Shown here: piece after piece, positions 33,871 to 42,652 of the stretch
Numbering within the stretch: position 1 is the first letter of the stretch
How the letters are laid out: each line of letters begins with the position of its first letter
NCBI RefSeq assembly: GCF_902706295.1
Contig: NZ_CACSJJ010000024.1
Coordinates: 19,804-83,803, forward strand
DNA length: 64,000 bases
Source: Arthrobacter sp. 18067
GTDB lineage: Bacteria; Actinomycetota; Actinomycetes; Actinomycetales; Micrococcaceae
Reading direction: 5' to 3'
Translations under genes and position numbers: made by a program
The notes under the pieces: model-generated
The model's database searches: none
What the model was told of the DNA's origin: nothing
The model's input: only the letters and a program-made list of their open reading frames with translations

Positions 33871-35565
33871 ATGAGCATGATGCCATCGGCCCACGTGGAC
33901 ACGTTCACCCGCGACCACCTGCCGCCCGCCGATACCTGGCCTGCGCTTGAATTCACCCTTCCCGAACTCCATTACCCGGAACGGCTCAACGCCGCCGCGG
34001 TGCTGATCGACGACGCTGTCGAACAGTACGGTGCGGACCGCCCGGCCCTGTGGACCCCGGATGGCACGGTCTGGACCTATGGTCAGCTCCAGACGCGCTC
34101 CAACCAGGTGGCCCAGGTCCTCACCGAAGACCTCGGTGTCCTGCCGGGCAACCGGGTGCTGCTGCGTGGCCCCAACAACCCCTGGATCGTGGCCGCCTGG
34201 CTGGGAGTCCTGAAAGCCGGCGCCGTAGTGGTCACCACCATGCCCATGCTGCGCTCCAGTGAGGTCTCAACGCTGATCGGGCTGACCAAGCCCGTCGTGG
34301 CGATCTCGGACCATCGTTTCGTGGACGAACTCGCGGTGGCCGCCGGTGATGACGTCACCGTCCTGACGTACGGAGCCGGCAACGGATTCGACGACGACGG
34401 CGACCTCGCCTCACGCTGCGGGCACAAGAGCGGGAAGTTCACGGCTGTGGACACGGCCGCGGACGACGTTGCCTTGTTGGGTCCGACGTCGGGCACCACC
34501 GGTGTGCCCAAGGTGACCATGCATTTCCACCGCGACATCCTGGCCAACGCCGATACCTTCGCCCGGTACATCCTGCAGCCCACCGCGGATGACGTCTTCG
34601 CAGGATCGCCACCGCTTGCCTTCACGTTTGGGCTGGGGGGACTGGTGGTCTTCCCGCTCCGCTTTGGCGCGTCCTCGCTGCTGACCGAAAAGGCGGGCCC
34701 AGTGGAATTGGCCGAGCACGCCTCAAAGGCCGGAGCCACCATCCTCTTCACCGCACCCACGGCCTACCGGGCCATCCTCAAGGAGAAGCGCGGCGACCTC
34801 CTCCGCGGCCTGCGCATCGCAGTTTCCGCAGGAGAGCACCTCTCCAAGGAAACCTGGGAAGCCGTCCACGAGGCCACAGGGCTGCGGCTGGTCAACGGAA
34901 TCGGCGCCACGGAGATGCTGCATGTCTTCATTTCCGCGGCTGGGGATGACATCCGCCCCGGAACCACGGGTCGTGCTGTGCCGGGATTCCGGGCCACGAT
35001 TCTGGACGACGACGGCAACGAACTCGGCCCTGACAACATTGGCCGTTTGGCCGTCATTGGCCCAACAGGGTGCCGCTACCTGGACGATCCCCGGCAGGCG
35101 AACTACGTGGTCCGTGGCTGGAACGTCACGGGAGACACGTTCTCCATGGACGCGGACGGGTACTTCACGTACCAGGCCCGCTCGGACAACATGATCGTCT
35201 CCTCCGGCTACAACATCGGTGCGCCCGAGGTTGAGACGGCCATCGACCAGCACCCTGACGTGGTGGAGAACGCGGTCATCGGAATCCCGGATGAGGAGCG
35301 CGGCAGCATCGTCTGTGCGTTCGTCGTCCTGCGTGAGGGCGTCACTGGCGATGCCGGCAAGCGCAAGGAAATCCAGGACTTCGTGAAGCAGACCATCGCC
35401 CCGTACAAGTACCCCCGGGACGTCCGCTTCGTCACCGAACTGCCGCGCAATCCCAGCGGCAAACTCCAGCACTTCAAGCTCCGCGACGGCATCCTCGCAG
35501 AGGACGCCCCCCAAAACGCGGCCAAGAACGAACAACTTACCCCCGCCGGCCAGAGCCAGGCCTGA
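33871..35565 (+). CDS. Aryl-CoA ligase (benzoate/2-aminobenzoate/salicylate-CoA ligase family)
   Basis: A 564-residue AMP-forming ligase. The ATP loop reads PTSGTTGVPK, with GATEMLH and the C-terminal catalytic lysine in RNPSGKLQ. It activates a carboxylic acid via an adenylate to its CoA thioester. Its resemblance to benzoate- and 2-aminobenzoate-CoA ligases, plus the next gene, points to anthranilate or salicylate. I start at the ATG at 33871, behind AAAGGAAC. It lies 14 bases before the monooxygenase gene. Confidence 0.88.
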   Translation: MSMMPSAHVDTFTRDHLPPADTWPALEFTLPELHYPERLNAAAVLIDDAVEQYGADRPALWTPDGTVWTYGQLQTRSNQVAQVLTEDLGVLPGNRVLLRGPNNPWIVAAWLGVLKAGAVVVTTMPMLRSSEVSTLIGLTKPVVAISDHRFVDELAVAAGDDVTVLTYGAGNGFDDDGDLASRCGHKSGKFTAVDTAADDVALLGPTSGTTGVPKVTMHFHRDILANADTFARYILQPTADDVFAGSPPLAFTFGLGGLVVFPLRFGASSLLTEKAGPVELAEHASKAGATILFTAPTAYRAILKEKRGDLLRGLRIAVSAGEHLSKETWEAVHEATGLRLVNGIGATEMLHVFISAAGDDIRPGTTGRAVPGFRATILDDDGNELGPDNIGRLAVIGPTGCRYLDDPRQANYVVRGWNVTGDTFSMDADGYFTYQARSDNMIVSSGYNIGAPEVETAIDQHPDVVENAVIGIPDEERGSIVCAFVVLREGVTGDAGKRKEIQDFVKQTIAPYKYPRDVRFVTELPRNPSGKLQHFKLRDGILAEDAPQNAAKNEQLTPAGQSQA

Positions 35566-35579
35566 GAAGGAGCAACACC

Positions 35580-37970
35580 ATGAAAATCGCAATCGTTGGA
35601 GGCGGCCCCGGCGGCCTGTACTTCGCAGCACTCATGAAGCAGCTGGACCCGTCGCACGACATCACGCTCTGGGAACGCAACGCTGCCAGCGACACCTTTG
35701 GCTTCGGCGTCGTCTTCTCCGATGAGACGCTGGGCGGCATCGGAAACGCCGATCCCGTGGTGGCCGAATACATGAGCCGCCGCTTTGCCCGCTGGTCCGA
35801 TATCGACATCCACTTCCGCGACCAGATGATCACGGTGGGCGGCCAGGGCTTCGCTGCCATGAGCCGCAAGGAACTCCTGGAACTGCTCCAGCGCCGCTGC
35901 ATCGAACTGAACGTGGACGTGCGGTTCAGCACCCTGGCACCGGCCATCGAAGAGCTGGAAGCCAACTACGATCTTGTGCTCGCTGCCGATGGCATCAACT
36001 CGCAGATCCGTGCCAAGTACGCCGACTCCTTCAGGCCGAACCTGGACCCGCGGACCAATAAGTTCATGTGGCTCGGCACGGACCAGGTATTTGAGGCCTT
36101 CAAATTCTTCGTGAAGGAGACCGAGTGGGGCGTCATGCAGATCCACGGCTACCCCTACTCGGACGAGGGCTCCACGTTCATCGTGGAAATGCACCAGGAC
36201 GTGTGGCACGCGGCAGGTTTCGACGAGACCGCCAACGAGGTCTTCCCTCCCGGCGTTTCGGATGAGAAAGCCATCGCCAAGATCCGGGAGATCTTCGCCG
36301 AGGAGCTGAACGGCTACGAGGTCCTGACCAACAATTCCAAGTGGATCAACTTCACCACGGTCCGCAATGAAAGCTGGCGCCACAACAACGTGGTGCTGCT
36401 GGGCGACGCCGCCCACACCGCTCACTTCTCCATCGGTTCCGGTACCAAGCTGGCCATGGAGGACTCCCTGGCGCTGGCTGCCTGCCTGCACGAGCACCCG
36501 GACGTTGAGTCCGCTCTGGCGGCATACGAGGCCGAGCGCCGGCCTGTGGTCGCCTCCACCCAGCGTGCAGCACAGGCGTCGCTGGAGTGGTTCGAGCGCA
36601 TCGGCCAGTACAAGGACCAGGACCCGACGCAGTTTGCGTTCAACCTGCTGACCCGCAGCCGCCGCATCACCCAAGAGAACCTTCGCCTGCGTGATCCCGA
36701 GTTCGCTGACGCCGTGGACCGCGACTTCGCAGAGTCACAGGGCCTCACCGAAGTTGCGCCCGCCATGTTCCAGCCGTTCCGCGTTGGCGGGCTGGAGCTC
36801 AAGAACCGCATTGTTGTCTCCCCGATGGACATGTACTCGGCCACGGACGGTATTCCGGGCGACTTCCACAAGGTGCACCTGGGCTCCAAAGCCCTCGGCG
36901 GTGCAGGCCTGGTCATGACCGAAATGGTTTGCGTCTCCGAGGCCGGCCGCATCACCCCGGGCTGCAGCGGCCTGTACACAGACGATCAACGCGATAGCTG
37001 GAAGGAAATCGTGGACTTCGTTCACAGCCGCTCCACCGCCAAGATCGGAGCCCAGCTGGGCCACTCCGGCCGCAAGGGCTCCACCAAGCTCATGTGGGAG
37101 GGCATCGACCAGCCGCTCGAGTCCGGCAACTGGACTGCGGTTGGACCCTCTGCGCTGCCGTACAGCCCGGAGAACCAGACGCCCGTGGAGCTGGATCGCG
37201 CCGGCATGGATGCCATCAAGGCGGAGTTCGTGGCCTCGACTGTCCGCGCAGAGCAGGCAGGCTTCGACCTCCTGGAAATCCATGCCGCCCACGGCTACCT
37301 GCTGTCCTCCTTCCTTTCGCCGGTGTCCAACAAGCGGACCGATGAATACGGTGGCAGCTTGGAGAACCGGCTGCGGTTCCCGTTGGAAGTGTTCGACGCC
37401 GTTCGCGCGGCATGGCCTGCCAGCAAACCAGTGACGGTGCGTATCTCCGCCACAGACTGGATCGAGGGTGGCAACACTTCCGACGATTCGATTGAGATTG
37501 CCCGCGCCTTCGTGGCGCACGGCGCGGCCGGACTGGATGTTTCCACCGGGCAGGTCGCCAAGGAAGAGAAGCCCGCCTTCGGCCGCAGCTACCAGACGCC
37601 GTTTGCCGATCGCATCCGCCAGGAAGTTGCCGCTCCGGCAGGCGTGGCTGTGATCGCCGTCGGTGCCATCTCCAGCTACGACGACGTGAACTCCATCCTC
37701 TTGGCGGGCCGTGCGGACCTCATTGCCTTGGGCCGTACGCACCTCTACGATCCCCAGTGGACCCTGCATGCCGCCGCCGAACAGGAGTACCAGGGTCCCG
37801 GCGCCCAGTGGATTCCGCAGTTCCGCGCCGGCCGACGCAAGCCGCCGAGCTCGCGCACTGACGCGGTTCGTCCGCGCCTGTCCTTGCTGAAAGAAGCTGA
37901 CATCGAAGAGGTCAACACCCACCTCCGCTGGACTCCGGAGTCCGCCGCCGCATCGGTTTTGGTGAAGTAG
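35580..37970 (+). CDS. Salicylyl-CoA 5-hydroxylase / 2-aminobenzoyl-CoA monooxygenase-reductase fusion
   Basis: A 796-residue flavoprotein with two domains. Residues 1-390 are a class A FAD monooxygenase (IVGGGPGGLYFAALMKQLD near the N-terminus, LLGDAAHTAHFSIGSG near residue 280). Residues 395-770 are an Old-Yellow-Enzyme-type FMN reductase (NRIVVSPMDMYSATDG, HAAHGYLLSSFLSPVSNKR, TDEYGGSLENR). This architecture is that of 2-aminobenzoyl-CoA monooxygenase/reductase, also annotated as bifunctional salicylyl-CoA 5-hydroxylase/oxidoreductase. It hydroxylates, and may partly reduce, the aryl-CoA made by the preceding ligase. Substrate choice between the two acids cannot be settled from sequence. 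Confidence 0.9.
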   Translation: MKIAIVGGGPGGLYFAALMKQLDPSHDITLWERNAASDTFGFGVVFSDETLGGIGNADPVVAEYMSRRFARWSDIDIHFRDQMITVGGQGFAAMSRKELLELLQRRCIELNVDVRFSTLAPAIEELEANYDLVLAADGINSQIRAKYADSFRPNLDPRTNKFMWLGTDQVFEAFKFFVKETEWGVMQIHGYPYSDEGSTFIVEMHQDVWHAAGFDETANEVFPPGVSDEKAIAKIREIFAEELNGYEVLTNNSKWINFTTVRNESWRHNNVVLLGDAAHTAHFSIGSGTKLAMEDSLALAACLHEHPDVESALAAYEAERRPVVASTQRAAQASLEWFERIGQYKDQDPTQFAFNLLTRSRRITQENLRLRDPEFADAVDRDFAESQGLTEVAPAMFQPFRVGGLELKNRIVVSPMDMYSATDGIPGDFHKVHLGSKALGGAGLVMTEMVCVSEAGRITPGCSGLYTDDQRDSWKEIVDFVHSRSTAKIGAQLGHSGRKGSTKLMWEGIDQPLESGNWTAVGPSALPYSPENQTPVELDRAGMDAIKAEFVASTVRAEQAGFDLLEIHAAHGYLLSSFLSPVSNKRTDEYGGSLENRLRFPLEVFDAVRAAWPASKPVTVRISATDWIEGGNTSDDSIEIARAFVAHGAAGLDVSTGQVAKEEKPAFGRSYQTPFADRIRQEVAAPAGVAVIAVGAISSYDDVNSILLAGRADLIALGRTHLYDPQWTLHAAAEQEYQGPGAQWIPQFRAGRRKPPSSRTDAVRPRLSLLKEADIEEVNTHLRWTPESAAASVLVK

Positions 37971-37972
37971 CC

Positions 37973-39343
37973 ATGGCCACCGCACCGGTCAACGACTGGA
38001 ACGTGCCCAAGAAGACCACCGGCCTGGTGTTGTTCTGCTGCTGGCTCGCGATCCTCGCCGAAGGGTACGACGTCGGTGTTCTCGGAGCCATCCTTCCCGC
38101 CCTCGCCGAGTACAAGGAATGGAACCTCAGCCCGCTGGCTCTCGGCGGACTCGGGTCATATGCCTTGATCGGCATGCTTATTGGCGCCCTGTTCATCGGC
38201 ACGCTCAGCGACCTGGTGGGTCGCAGGAAGATGCTCCTGGCTTCCATGGTGATCTTTACCATCACGCAGGCGGGAGCAGCGTGGGCTCCCACTCCGGAAC
38301 TGTTCGGCATCTTCCGCCTGATTGGTGGCCTGGGCATGGGCGGTGTCATTCCGGTGGCAGCGGCCTTGACCATCGAGTACTCGGCACCGAACAAGCGCTC
38401 CTTCAACTACGGCCTCATGTACTCCGGCTACTCGCTGGGCATCGTAGCGGCTGCGCTGGCTGCACTGTTCGTGCTGCCCGTGGGTGGATGGCGCGCCGTT
38501 ATCGCGATCGGTGCCGCGCCGGTGGTTCTCCTCCCCATCATCTGGAAGTTCCTGCCGGAGTCCCTCGAGTTCCTTGAATCCAAGGGCCGGAAGTCCGAGG
38601 CGAAGGCCTTGGCTGCCAGACTGCAGATCGCGGATTACCGGCCGGTGGTCCCGGTCCCGCCAGCGGCCACTGCTGCCCAAGGCGGTCAGGCTGATCCGTG
38701 GTGGAAGACCATCACCACCATGTTCTCCCCGAAGTACCTGCGTTCCACCGTGTTCTTCTGGATCTCGCTCTTCTGCGGCCTGGTCCTCGTTTACGGCCTG
38801 AACACATGGCTGCCGAGCATCATGAAGAAGGCCGGTTACGACCTCGGTTCTTCCTTGACGTTCCTCCTGGTCTTCAGCCTGGCATCGGCCATCGGCGGCC
38901 TGCTCCTGGGCCGCGCTGCCGACAAGTACGGCAAGAAGCTCATCCTGGTGGTCTTCTACATCCTGGGCGGACTGGGCATCATGCTCCTGGTCTTCCCGAA
39001 CACCATGGTGGTCAACCTGCTGTTCGTCGCCTTCGCAGGGGTGGGTTCCATCTCTACGTCACTGGTCCTCACTGGCTACATCGCCGATTACTACCCGGCC
39101 AAGGTTCGCGGCACGGCCACGGGTTGGGCTTTGAGCTTTGCCCGGCTGGGTGCCATTTCCGGACCGTTGATCGGTGGCTGGATCGCCGGTTCGAAGCTGC
39201 CTTTCGAGGCCAACTTCGCGATCTTCGCCGGCATCGCAGTACTTGCGGCAGGCGCCGTGGCAATGATTCCCAAGCCACAGCCCGAGGTGCCCGTGACCGT
39301 CGTCGACGTCGACCCTGACGACGCCAGCGTCGGCGCCCGCTAG
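37973..39343 (+). CDS. Aromatic acid:H+ symporter (MFS, AAHS family)
   Basis: A 456-residue, 12-segment major facilitator. EGYDVGVLGAILPAL in segment 1 with its acidic residue and the loop GTLSDLVGRRKMLL are marks of the AAHS family (PcaK, BenK, MhpT). It starts two bases after the monooxygenase stop, so it should import the aromatic acid used by the cluster. Confidence 0.9.
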   Translation: MATAPVNDWNVPKKTTGLVLFCCWLAILAEGYDVGVLGAILPALAEYKEWNLSPLALGGLGSYALIGMLIGALFIGTLSDLVGRRKMLLASMVIFTITQAGAAWAPTPELFGIFRLIGGLGMGGVIPVAAALTIEYSAPNKRSFNYGLMYSGYSLGIVAAALAALFVLPVGGWRAVIAIGAAPVVLLPIIWKFLPESLEFLESKGRKSEAKALAARLQIADYRPVVPVPPAATAAQGGQADPWWKTITTMFSPKYLRSTVFFWISLFCGLVLVYGLNTWLPSIMKKAGYDLGSSLTFLLVFSLASAIGGLLLGRAADKYGKKLILVVFYILGGLGIMLLVFPNTMVVNLLFVAFAGVGSISTSLVLTGYIADYYPAKVRGTATGWALSFARLGAISGPLIGGWIAGSKLPFEANFAIFAGIAVLAAGAVAMIPKPQPEVPVTVVDVDPDDASVGAR

Positions 39344-39352
39344 GAGCAAATC

Positions 39353-39760
39353 GTGGACAGGTTTCCGGAGGCGTGCATCGAGCGAACGGTGGAATGGGTG
39401 GACACCGACGCCTCCGGACACCAGCACAACTCGGCCATCCTGCGCTGGGTCGAAGCTGCGGAAGCTGAGCTGTTCCGGAAGCTGGAGCTACCGGATTACT
39501 TCCCCAGCGCTCCCCGCGTCCAGCAAGTGATCAACTACAAGGCCAAGCTGTGGTTCGGCCAGCGCATCACCGCCACGGTGAAGATCCACGCGCTCGGCCG
39601 AACCTCGCTGACCTTGGCTTTCGAAGTGACGTCCGACGCCGGCGACGTCGCCGCGTATGGGACGGTCACCACCGTCCATGTCCCCAACGGCACTACTGCG
39701 GCGCAGCCTTGGCCGGAACATTTGGTCCGCGCCGTAAAGGGTGTGCCGGCAAGCGAATAG
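39353..39760 (+). CDS. 4-hydroxybenzoyl-CoA thioesterase-like hot-dog protein
   Basis: A 135-residue single hot-dog domain with the VDTDASGHQHNSAILRW motif, where the aspartate is the catalytic residue in 4-hydroxybenzoyl-CoA thioesterases. The start is GTG at 39353, after TAGGAGC. It is the second thioesterase of the cluster and may act on the aryl-CoA or recover CoA from dead-end esters. A strong hairpin follows. Confidence 0.85.
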   Translation: MDRFPEACIERTVEWVDTDASGHQHNSAILRWVEAAEAELFRKLELPDYFPSAPRVQQVINYKAKLWFGQRITATVKIHALGRTSLTLAFEVTSDAGDVAAYGTVTTVHVPNGTTAAQPWPEHLVRAVKGVPASE

Positions 39761-39765
39761 TCCCC

Positions 39766-39824
39766 CCGAGGTGGCACTTGATGACAATGCCCAGGCCCAG
39801 GATTGTCATCAAGTGCCACCTCGG
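39766..39824. terminator. Long perfect palindrome between convergent genes
   Basis: 23-bp perfect arms (39766-39788 and 39802-39824; outer end CCGAGGTGGCACTTGATGACA) enclose 13 bases. It fills the gap between the hot-dog thioesterase and the convergent VOC gene, and should terminate both. The sequence is unlike the 68-bp elements, and the stem is longer than a terminator needs. Confidence 0.7.
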
Positions 39825-39834
39825 CGTGTTCTCT

Positions 39835-40620
39835 CTAGGACTCGATGACTTGGCTGATGGCCAGGACACCGCCGCTGGGATCAGCCAGCACAGCGTTGCG
39901 GAAGCCCGGAGCATCAGTGGGCGGCATCAGCAGTGAGCCGCCCAGCTCAACAACGCGGCGGGCCACAGCGTCCGTGTCCGAAACCTGGACGTTGACGGCC
40001 CAGTGGGGTGGCACGCCGGACGTGGGGTCGGCTGCGGTCGCCACGGCAACGACGTCATCGGTCAACGTTGGATGGGCGGCCCGGCGCGTACTTCCGGCCA
40101 AGTGCCACAGTCCGATGCCCGCGGGTGCCATCTCCAACCGCCACCCGAAGACGGTTGCGTAGAACTTCTCTGCAGCGGCAATGTCCGGGGTATGCAGGGC
40201 ACTCATCTGCCACGCGCCCGGGGCATCAAGAATTCCCGCGGCCAGAGGCTTGCTACCGGCACGTACGCCGAAGGGTGCGCCGCTGGGGTCGGCGAGCAAA
40301 GCCGTGCGCTCACCGTCGCCTCCCTCGACGGGTCCAACCAGCAGGGTTCCCCCGGCTTCACCCACGCGGCCCACCGTTGTGTCGAGGTCATCCACGAGGA
40401 AGTACGTGGCCCATGCTCCGCGATCCAGCATTGGCGGGGCCTGCCCCACTCCCGCTACGCGTCGTCCACCGAGCCGGGCCACCCTGTATCCAAGGTCAGT
40501 GGGCTCATCGAATTCCCAGCCGAAGAGCGATCCGTAGAACGCTACGGCTGCCTCCGGGTCAGGCTGAAGTGACTCGATCCAACAGGGCTCACCCAGGACG
40601 TAGGAAACCGCATCGGTCAT
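39835..40620 (-). CDS. Two-domain VOC (glyoxalase-like) protein
   Basis: A 261-residue protein of two vicinal-oxygen-chelate domains, each with an AVAFYGSLFGWEF or AAEKFYATVFGWRLE motif and a DPSGAPFGV or DPSGGVLAI end. Substrate is unknown; such proteins are dioxygenase-, glyoxalase- or antibiotic-binding-like. I start at the ATG at 40620, which has a TTGGAGG ribosome site; the frame is open much further upstream only as antisense to paaX. It is divergent from the PaaX gene. Confidence 0.82.
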   Translation of the reverse strand: MTDAVSYVLGEPCWIESLQPDPEAAVAFYGSLFGWEFDEPTDLGYRVARLGGRRVAGVGQAPPMLDRGAWATYFLVDDLDTTVGRVGEAGGTLLVGPVEGGDGERTALLADPSGAPFGVRAGSKPLAAGILDAPGAWQMSALHTPDIAAAEKFYATVFGWRLEMAPAGIGLWHLAGSTRRAAHPTLTDDVVAVATAADPTSGVPPHWAVNVQVSDTDAVARRVVELGGSLLMPPTDAPGFRNAVLADPSGGVLAISQVIES

Positions 40621-40743
40621 GGCGTGGAACCTCCAAGGAATATGTGGCCGGACGCCGCTCAGCCTACGCCGACCACACACGGTCCCGCACCTATGATGAA
40701 CTGGACTGGCGCCTGATTGGGGCGCGGAAATGAGGCTCTTTCG

Positions 40744-41628
40744 ATGTTCGCCGTCCCGGCACCCCCGGTGCGCCACCAGCAGCTGCTCGTTACGATCTTC
40801 GGCCTTTATGGCCGGAACGCCGGCGATGCCTTGCCGGTCTCCGCGCTGATCTCCATGCTGGGCTCGCTCGGTTACGACGCTCCGGGCGTGAGGTCGTCGG
40901 TCTCCAGGCTCAAGGCCAAGGGCGTGCTGAAGAGCGTCCGGGAGGATGGAATCGCCAAGTACAAGATTTCCGAGTCCATCAGCGATGTGTTCCGTGAAGG
41001 TGACCGGCGGATCTTCGCGCCGGAACCGCCGGCCCCCGTGGACACCTGGGTACTTGCTGTTTTCTCGGTGCCGGAATCGATGCGCAACCGCCGGCACCAA
41101 CTGCGTTCCGCGTTGCTGGCCTTGGGGTTTGGTTCCGTGGCCAACGGCGTGTGGATCGCACCGGCCCACAAACTGGAGCAAGCCCGGGAACGGCTCACTG
41201 CCGGGGGGCTGATCGAGTTCGTGGATCTGTTCCGGAGCGACTACGTTTTCGACGGTCCAATGCGGCCCAAAATCTCGGAATGGTGGGACCTCAAGGAACT
41301 CGATGAGCAGTTCACCGAGTTCCTTGAGCTGTATGAAGGTGCGGAGCGGCAATGGACCGAGAGCATTGGCGACGATCCTGAAGCGGCTCTGGCTGAGTCC
41401 ACGGAAGAGCTGCGGCGCGACGCATTCCGCTACTACATTCCGATGCTCACCATGTGGCGCAAGTTCCCGTACCGGGACCCGAACCTCCCCGCCGACTACC
41501 TCCCGCCGGAGTGGCACGGACCGGCCGTACGCCGCACGTTCCAAGCAGTGCACCGTCTGGCCGCACCCCTCGCCGCGGCCCACGCACATGAGATCATCAC
41601 CGAAGCCTTGAATCCCGCAGCGGCCTGA
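40744..41628 (+). CDS. PaaX-family transcriptional regulator
   Basis: A 294-residue regulator: N-terminal winged helix (about 10-75), a central domain with FGSVANGVWIAP, and a C-terminal domain with WRKFPYRDPNLPADYLPPEW, the layout of PaaX. PaaX-type repressors usually sense aryl-CoA esters. As the only regulator next to the aryl-CoA cluster it is the likely controller of 31563-39760. I use the ATG at 40744. Confidence 0.88.
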   Translation: MFAVPAPPVRHQQLLVTIFGLYGRNAGDALPVSALISMLGSLGYDAPGVRSSVSRLKAKGVLKSVREDGIAKYKISESISDVFREGDRRIFAPEPPAPVDTWVLAVFSVPESMRNRRHQLRSALLALGFGSVANGVWIAPAHKLEQARERLTAGGLIEFVDLFRSDYVFDGPMRPKISEWWDLKELDEQFTEFLELYEGAERQWTESIGDDPEAALAESTEELRRDAFRYYIPMLTMWRKFPYRDPNLPADYLPPEWHGPAVRRTFQAVHRLAAPLAAAHAHEIITEALNPAAA

Positions 41629-41658
41629 TCGCAGCGGCCTGACTAATCTCCCGCCGCC

Positions 41659-42441
41659 CTACTCGCTGGTTCGTGGGGCATCGATGACGCCGAATACTTC
41701 ACCCTGCGGTGCCCGCACAACCACCATCCGGCCCATGGTACTGTCCTCCACTGGACCCAAAAGGGTAGCGCCAAGCTCTACTGCCCGGGTAGCAGTACCT
41801 TCGACGTAGTCGCTGGCGAACCAGGTCATCCAGTGGTTGGGCACGTCATCGGGAAGAGCGGTGTCGTGGTGCATTCCGCCGACTTCCCGCCCATCCAGTG
41901 GCCTGCGAACAGTCGAGTAGACAAGGCCTTCTTCGGTGACGTCCTGGTAGCTGACGTCGAAGACTTCCGAGTAGAAGGTACGGGCCGTGGAGTAATCACG
42001 GGTGTGGAGTTCGTTCCAGCAGAGGGCGCCGTGCTCATTGACGCGTTCAGCCCCGATGTGGGATCCAGCCTGCCAGACGCCAAAAACCGCGCCGACGCTG
42101 TCAAGTGCCAAGGCCATGCGGCCTGATTCCATCACGTCAAAAGGAGGAGCAAGGAGTTGCCCGCCGGCAGCGCTGATCTTCTTGGCCGTGACGTCAACAT
42201 CGTCCGAGGCCAGGTAGGTGGTCCAGGCGGTGGGCATACCCGGTTCCTGTTTGGGGCCTACTCCGGCCACGGCGCGGCCCCTCACGTACGCCAGGTTGTA
42301 GTCACCGGCGTCCTGGCCGCCGGACACGAATTCCCAGCCAAACAGGTCTGCGTAAAAGGCCTTCGCTTCGGCAAGGTCGTCTACACCCAGGTCCACCCAC
42401 ATGGGAGTTGCTGCGGGCCAGCTGGAGATTTTGGTGGACAT
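41659..42441 (-). CDS. Two-domain VOC (glyoxalase-like) protein
   Basis: A 260-residue protein of two VOC domains (LAEAKAFYADLFGWEFVSGG, then YSTARTFYSEVFDVSYQ), similar in layout to the one at 39835-40620 and probably its paralogue. Substrate is unknown. I start at the ATG at 42441, with GAGGAG upstream, rather than the extended frame to 42522. Convergent with the PaaX gene. Confidence 0.82.
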   Translation of the reverse strand: MSTKISSWPAATPMWVDLGVDDLAEAKAFYADLFGWEFVSGGQDAGDYNLAYVRGRAVAGVGPKQEPGMPTAWTTYLASDDVDVTAKKISAAGGQLLAPPFDVMESGRMALALDSVGAVFGVWQAGSHIGAERVNEHGALCWNELHTRDYSTARTFYSEVFDVSYQDVTEEGLVYSTVRRPLDGREVGGMHHDTALPDDVPNHWMTWFASDYVEGTATRAVELGATLLGPVEDSTMGRMVVVRAPQGEVFGVIDAPRTSE

Positions 42442-42605
42442 GGGACTCCTCGGATAGGGGCTCTTAGGGCGAAGCTGCTTCCCCAGATGCCCGATGCGCC
42501 AAGCATCTGAGGAAGCAGCCACCCATAAAGTGCACCCTGGACCCGTTTCATGACACCGTTTCCGCCGCTATTTCACGGCAGAGAGCTGTCAGCAGCCCAA
42601 AATAG

Positions 42606-42640
42606 GGCGGCGGGCAAGCGCAAGATGCTTGCCCGCCGTC
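42606..42640 (-). terminator. Terminator of the NADP oxidoreductase gene
   Basis: GGCGGGCAAGC pairs with GCTTGCCCGCC (42609-42619 with 42627-42637), extended by further pairs. On the minus strand it is followed by CTATTTTG. It lies 12 bases after the stop of the minus-strand gene that ends at 42653. Confidence 0.7.
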
Positions 42641-42652
42641 GTGAGTTAAGGA

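Noticed and set aside
40621..41589. Extension of the VOC gene to 41589 on the minus strand
   Set aside because: The extra 323 codons are antisense to the PaaX regulator, and a good ribosome site supports the start at 40620.
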